From: Bifidobacteriaceae bacterium
GTDB lineage: Bacteria > Actinomycetota > Actinomycetes > Actinomycetales > WQXJ01
DNA: 8,657 nucleotides
Assembly: GCA_031265345.1 (NCBI GenBank)
Contig: JAISCU010000181.1
Location: forward strand, 1-8,657
Direction of reading: 5' to 3'
Below are positions 5,381-8,657 of the stretch, piece after piece. The notes under the pieces are model-generated. The model made no database searches and had not been told where the DNA came from. It was given only the letters and a program-made list of their open reading frames with translations. The number at the start of each line of letters is the position of its first letter. Within the stretch, counting starts at the first letter, position 1. Position numbers and translations under genes: made by a program.

Positions 5381-6631
5381 TCAGTCGATCTTGTTCAGTT
5401 GGCCCTGCCAGAACTCGAGGCCCATCGGCAGCGTGGCGATCGCCATCTTCCAGGTGTGCCCTTGGTTGGGGGCGACGTAGACATCGACCAGTTGCCCGCG
5501 TTCGCGCAGCGCCTTGGCCATCGCGTTGGCCTCCTTGCCCACCTGGCCCGTCTCCTCGGAGTCTGGGACGTCGAACCAGACCGCCAGGGGGTCCTTGTCA
5601 AGCGTGGTCAGGGTCGGGATGTACTCCAAGGGTGTGACGGCGGCGACCTCCGCCTTGCTCGATTTCATCAGGTCGCCCGCTTTGCCTGGGCCGCCGTAGG
5701 GCATCTGGGACAGCACCGTCGAGAACTGGTCGGGGTGGCGCAAGGCCTGGTCGATGGAGCAGTATCCGCCCATGGACATGCCGCCGATGGCGGTGGCGGC
5801 GCGATCCGTGGAGACCGGGAAGTGATTCTCGATCCAGGGCTTGACGACCTTGTACAGGAAGGTCTCGACTTGGGAGCCGCCGGACTTCGTCGAGTTGAGA
5901 CAGCCGGAGTCGGACGCGCCCCGGGCGCTGACGGTTGGCGCCACAGCGATGATCGGCGCCAGCGCCCCCGATTTGATCAAATCGTCGAACACGTTGGGCG
6001 CGCCCGAGGCGATCCAATCGACGGGGCCGCCAGGGCTGCCGTGCATCAGGTAGACCACCGGGTAGGCGACCTTGCCGGTCGAGTCGTATCCAGGCGGCGT
6101 GTAGACCCAGACCGCGGGGGATTCCAAGTTGAGATCCGCCTCGACCGGAAGTTGGAACTCGCTGGTGGACCCCTTGATGTTGGCCTGTTCCGGGTCGTTC
6201 ATGGGGCTCGGGGTGGCCAGTGGGACGTGGGTGCCCGTGATCGCCTCCTCGCCCAGATGCTCAGTCTTGGGCGCATTGGCCGCGACCCGCGACTCCGGCC
6301 GCGAGGAGTCTCCCCAACCCAGCCTCATGCGCACGGCGTCGAAATTGGGCAACCAGCCGGCGTACCAGTTGGCGCCCACCGCCAGGCCGAGCACCACGCT
6401 CAACGCGCCCGCCGTGTAACTGATCCACCGGAGGGTCCGGCGGGCCTTGATTCTCCGGTGTCGTTTGCGCAGCAGCCAGATCGCGGTCGCCAACAGCGCC
6501 GCACCTACTGCCACCAGCACAATCGCGAAGGGGATGGTGGCGAAGAAGTCGCGGTGGGGCGAATACTCGGTCGGCTCGGCCAGGCCGATGCCGTGTCCCG
6601 GCCGGCCCCCGATTGCCGCGATATTTGACAC
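5381..6631 (-). CDS. Membrane-anchored serine esterase, alpha/beta-hydrolase (Esterase D/PHB-depolymerase-like family)
   Basis: A 416-residue protein. Two TM helices (about 30-54 and 69-91) flank a strongly basic loop, RKRHRRIKARR (55-65). By the positive-inside rule the loop is cytoplasmic, and the C-terminal catalytic domain faces outward. A low-complexity linker (about 105-150) leads to the hydrolase fold. Visible elements are the strand/oxyanion segment VVYLMHGSPGG (192-202), the nucleophile elbow GMSMGG with Ser286, an acid candidate in WFDVPD (Asp354 or Asp357) and the catalytic His392 in GHTW. The triad looks complete, so the enzyme should be active on an ester or acyl substrate at the cell surface. 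The family also includes siderophore esterases and mycolyltransferases; the exact substrate is unknown. GTG 6631 directly follows an in-frame TGA, so it is the earliest start; an AGGTGA lies almost against it, which is too close for an ideal ribosome site. It is divergent from the LacI gene. Confidence 0.85.
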   Translation of the reverse strand: MSNIAAIGGRPGHGIGLAEPTEYSPHRDFFATIPFAIVLVAVGAALLATAIWLLRKRHRRIKARRTLRWISYTAGALSVVLGLAVGANWYAGWLPNFDAVRMRLGWGDSSRPESRVAANAPKTEHLGEEAITGTHVPLATPSPMNDPEQANIKGSTSEFQLPVEADLNLESPAVWVYTPPGYDSTGKVAYPVVYLMHGSPGGPVDWIASGAPNVFDDLIKSGALAPIIAVAPTVSARGASDSGCLNSTKSGGSQVETFLYKVVKPWIENHFPVSTDRAATAIGGMSMGGYCSIDQALRHPDQFSTVLSQMPYGGPGKAGDLMKSSKAEVAAVTPLEYIPTLTTLDKDPLAVWFDVPDSEETGQVGKEANAMAKALRERGQLVDVYVAPNQGHTWKMAIATLPMGLEFWQGQLNKID

Positions 6632-6740
6632 TCACCTAGCTTCACACGTTTGGCTCCCAGGGGGGTCGGACTGGGGTCCACCGTCCATTTGTGGCGACCT
6701 GGTAAGGCAGGCCCGCGAGCGGAATGGGCGGCTGCCCGAG

Positions 6741-6760
6741 CTTAATTTTGCTTAAGAAAT
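6741..6760. promoter_or_regulatory. AT-rich patch with inverted repeat in the divergent esterase/LacI intergenic region
   Basis: The 197 bp between the divergent starts hold one AT-rich island in otherwise GC-rich DNA. It contains CTTAATTTTGCTTAAG (6741-6756), whose CTTAA and TTAAG arms are 6 bp apart, and TANNNT-like hexamers on both strands (TAATTT at 6743-6748 on plus; TAAGCT on minus, 6739-6744). It is a reasonable place for one or both promoters or a regulator site. No convincing -35 hexamer accompanies them, and the site does not match the usual LacI core with central CG. Confidence 0.35.
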
Positions 6761-6828
6761 CGTCGCGCCCCTAGCCTGGATGCCCGTTGGGGTTGGCCCA
6801 ACTAAGGCAGTCGAGTTTGGGGATGGCA

Positions 6829-7896
6829 ATGATGCTCACCGAATCAAGTGAACACCCGTCGGGCGCTGGTCGCCGGGCCGTGGATGTGGCACGGCTCCTT
6901 GGTGTGTCGCAAGCGACCGTGTCCTATGCGCTGCGAGGGTTGCCTGGAGTCTCACCCAAGACGCGCCGCTTGGTGATTGCGACCGCCGAGCGCATGGGGA
7001 TCGCCATTCCGGCGCTCGAGGCGGCGGACCAACCCGTGCGTCGTCCCGCGCTCGGACTGATTCTGGCCGACATTGGGAACCCCTTCTACTCGGACTTGGC
7101 AGCCGAAGTCTCCGCCGCTGCCAGGCGACGCGGCTACGACCTCTTTGTCTCGCATACTGGTGACGATCCTGGTGTGGTGGCAAATGCCGTCCGAGCGCTG
7201 GTAGATCATGGAATCGAGGGTGTCATGTTGACCGCCGCGCACATCGGCCAGGGCACGGCCGGCGCCGCGCTGCGCGCGTCTGGCACGCCGTTTGTGCAAA
7301 TCAGTCGGGGTTCGCGGACGGCAGGCGACCGTTTCGTGGGCATAGATGACGAAGCTGCGGGCAAGCAACTGATGCGGCATGTCATACATCACGGGTATCG
7401 GGACATCGCCGTCGCGGCGGGGCCCGCGAGTTCGGCCGCCTCTGCGGCGCGGGCCAAGGGCTTTGTCTCGGCGCTGCGCGAATCAGGCATCAACCTGCCT
7501 CGCGGCAACCGGTTCACCACCGACCTGAGCGCCGCTGGCGGTTGGAAGGTGGCGGCCGAGTTGCTGAACTCCAAGAAACTGCCCGAAGTGGTGGTTTGCG
7601 GCACCGACGCCATGGCCATCGGCATGATGGAATACTTGCGCGAACGCGGTGTCGAGGCGCCAGGCGAGGTCGCCCTGACCGGATTCGACGGCCTGCGGTC
7701 AGTCGGTACCCATGCGGCTGCCCTGACCAGTGTGGTCCAGCCCAGGGTGACCATGGCCCGCGAAGCGGTCCGGATGCTCGATGGAGCGATCACCGGCCGG
7801 TCTACGGGCCCGCTGACCGTGGTCTGCGCCCACTCGCTCCGGATCGGTAGGTCGTGCGGTTGCCGAAGACCGCTCCAGGCGCAGCGGTCCTGCTGA
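6829..7896 (+). CDS. LacI/GalR-family transcriptional regulator
   Basis: A 355-residue DNA-binding regulator. The N-terminal helix-turn-helix is VDVARLLGVSQATVSYALRG (18-37), followed by the family's VSPKTR turn (41-46). From about residue 73 the periplasmic-binding-protein-like effector domain begins with the typical LGLILADIGNPFYSDL segment. Later landmarks are VPFVQISRG-like and VGIDDEAAG strands and GTDAMAIGMMEYLRERG in the second lobe. The C terminus ends in a Cys-containing SCGC tail. The hinge between the domains (57-72) lacks the usual Y-x-P-N...A-R-x-L helix. The frame opens at TTG 6787, but ATG 6829 is preferred: GGGGAT at 6819-6824 supplies a ribosome site. ATG 6823 and 6832 are close alternatives. 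The effector is probably a sugar or related compound by family. Likely targets are its own region and the dehydrogenase downstream. Confidence 0.9.
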   Translation: MMLTESSEHPSGAGRRAVDVARLLGVSQATVSYALRGLPGVSPKTRRLVIATAERMGIAIPALEAADQPVRRPALGLILADIGNPFYSDLAAEVSAAARRRGYDLFVSHTGDDPGVVANAVRALVDHGIEGVMLTAAHIGQGTAGAALRASGTPFVQISRGSRTAGDRFVGIDDEAAGKQLMRHVIHHGYRDIAVAAGPASSAASAARAKGFVSALRESGINLPRGNRFTTDLSAAGGWKVAAELLNSKKLPEVVVCGTDAMAIGMMEYLRERGVEAPGEVALTGFDGLRSVGTHAAALTSVVQPRVTMAREAVRMLDGAITGRSTGPLTVVCAHSLRIGRSCGCRRPLQAQRSC

Positions 7897-7924
7897 CAAG
7901 GGCGATCTGCCACGAGAGCCAGCT

Positions 7925-7947
7925 GCGGCGTCGCCATCGGGCGCCGC
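7925..7947 (+). terminator. GC-rich hairpin between the LacI gene and the dehydrogenase
   Basis: GCGGCG (7925-7930) pairs with CGCCGC (7942-7947), with one further U-G pair inside. It begins 29 bp after the LacI stop. There is no T-run. It may end or attenuate the LacI transcript, leaving the dehydrogenase with its own promoter. In DNA this GC-rich a 6-bp stem can arise by chance. Confidence 0.3.
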
Positions 7948-7959
7948 GCCGTGATCCAA

Positions 7960-7973
7960 CGGAACCGATTGAA
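7960..7973. promoter_or_regulatory. LacI-family operator-like site upstream of the dehydrogenase
   Basis: CGGAACCGATTGAA matches the LacI/GalR consensus TGNAANCGNTNNCA at 7 of its 9 fixed positions and contains the core AANCGNTT. It lies 21 bp before the start codon of the dehydrogenase and downstream of the adjacent LacI gene. A TATAAT-like AATTAT (7972-7977) overlaps its right end, so a bound repressor would sit on the promoter. The symmetry of the outer arms is poor, which limits confidence. Confidence 0.38.
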
Positions 7974-7994
7974 TTATCTGAAAGGTGTTCACCC

Positions 7995-8657
7995 ATGGAA
8001 TCGTCTACCCCAAACACTGCGGAATCCGCTCGCCGTGTGGCGTTAGTGACCGGCGCGGGCCGAGGAATCGGCGCAGCCATCGCCAAGGAACTGGCCTCAC
8101 GCGGCAGCATTGTCGTGGCCGCAGACATTGACCCGGGCGCGGCTGGCGCGACCGCCGCCGAATGTGGCCCCGATAGCCGGGGGATCGGCCTCGACGTGTC
8201 GTGCGCCTCAGCCGTGAACGAAGCGGTGGCCTCGCTAGTCGCCGCATTCGGGCAAATCCATGTGCTGGTCAACAACGCGGGGATCAACCGCGACGCGATG
8301 CTCCACAAGATGACCGACGAACAATGGGACCAGGTCATAGCGGTTGATCTGGCGGGCGTCTTCTACACTTGCCGGGCGATCGGCTCGCACATGCGCGAGT
8401 GCTCCTACGGGCGGATAGTCAACGTCTCCTCGGCTTCCTGGATGGGGAACATCGGCCAAACCAATTACGCCGCCGCGAAGGCCGGTGTGGTGGGACTGAC
8501 GCGTTCGATCGCCAAAGAACTCGCTTTCAAGAACGTCACGGCCAACGCGATTTGCCCAGGGTTCATTCTGACGGACATGACCAGCGCGATGCCCGAAGCG
8601 CTCTTCCAGGCACAACTCGACAAGATTCCCCTGCGGCGGATCGGCCGGGTCGAGGAT
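7995..8657 (+). CDS. Short-chain dehydrogenase/reductase (FabG-like), 3' end outside the window
   Basis: The first 221 residues of a classical SDR enzyme, which normally has 245-260 residues; about 30-40 are missing at the right edge. Order of motifs: TGAGRGIG dinucleotide-binding turn (19-26), Asp44 at the end of the second strand (suggests NAD rather than NADP), NNAG (93-96), the active-site Ser145/Ser146 in VSSAS, YAAAK with Tyr158 and Lys162, and CPGFILTDM after it. The frame is closed only by the window end. ATG 7995 has AAAGGTG at 7981-7987, 7 nt upstream, as ribosome site. Sequence style is close to proteins annotated as 3-oxoacyl-ACP or acetoacetyl-CoA reductase, but the LacI neighbour also fits a sugar or polyol dehydrogenase. 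The substrate is not decidable here. The residue aligned to the helix-4 active-site Asn is Asp118. Confidence 0.92.
   Translation, partial: MESSTPNTAESARRVALVTGAGRGIGAAIAKELASRGSIVVAADIDPGAAGATAAECGPDSRGIGLDVSCASAVNEAVASLVAAFGQIHVLVNNAGINRDAMLHKMTDEQWDQVIAVDLAGVFYTCRAIGSHMRECSYGRIVNVSSASWMGNIGQTNYAAAKAGVVGLTRSIAKELAFKNVTANAICPGFILTDMTSAMPEALFQAQLDKIPLRRIGRVED

Noticed and set aside
5399..6628. Plus-strand open frame of 409 codons antisense to the esterase
   Set aside because: The esterase frame carries the Ser-Asp-His motifs and TM anchor. The antisense product has biased composition and no recognisable family.
6787..6828. TTG at 6787 as start of the LacI protein
   Set aside because: No ribosome site precedes it, while a G-rich site sits at a good distance from ATG 6829.

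Overview
The window is high-GC DNA that looks like an actinobacterial chromosome. The support is the form of the 5S rRNA at the left edge, the frequent GTG starts, a tandem universal stress protein, and a TetR / ABC-2 'polyketide exporter' cassette of a kind common in Actinobacteria. No species can be named from the sequence alone. I see no transposase, integrase, tRNA or CRISPR array. The gene order looks like ordinary chromosome just downstream of an rRNA operon. No gap between genes exceeds 300 bases.

Layout, left to right. (1) Positions 1-116: the 3' end of an rRNA operon, a nearly complete 5S rRNA gene. It is followed at 124-200 by one very long RNA-type hairpin, the best candidate for the operon terminator. 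(2) 317-2015, plus strand: a two-domain UspA-type ATP-binding stress protein overlapping a YggS/PROSC-type pyridoxal-phosphate homeostasis protein. (3) 2036-5330, minus strand: a compact three-gene operon transcribed tetR, then ABC ATPase, then 12-TM-class ABC-2 permease, with start and stop codons overlapping by 4 bp at both joints. Two similar palindromes exactly 20 bp apart cover its promoter and the tetR start codon. They make a strong case for an autoregulated export system read from a leaderless mRNA. (4) 5381-6631, minus strand: a membrane-anchored serine esterase with two N-terminal TM helices and an outward-facing alpha/beta-hydrolase domain. (5) 6829-8657, plus strand, divergent from the esterase: a LacI/GalR-family regulator, a hairpin, a LacI-type operator-like site, and a short-chain dehydrogenase that runs off the right edge.

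How the parts may work together. The tetR-ATPase-permease unit should sense a small hydrophobic compound through TetR and pump it out. The LacI gene and the dehydrogenase look like a small metabolic unit with a local operator. The esterase could belong to either neighbourhood, and the sequence does not decide. No clearly new multi-gene system is visible. The items most worth a second look are the polarity of the G-U pairs in the post-5S hairpin, the tandem operator with a leaderless start, and the degenerate hinge of the LacI protein.
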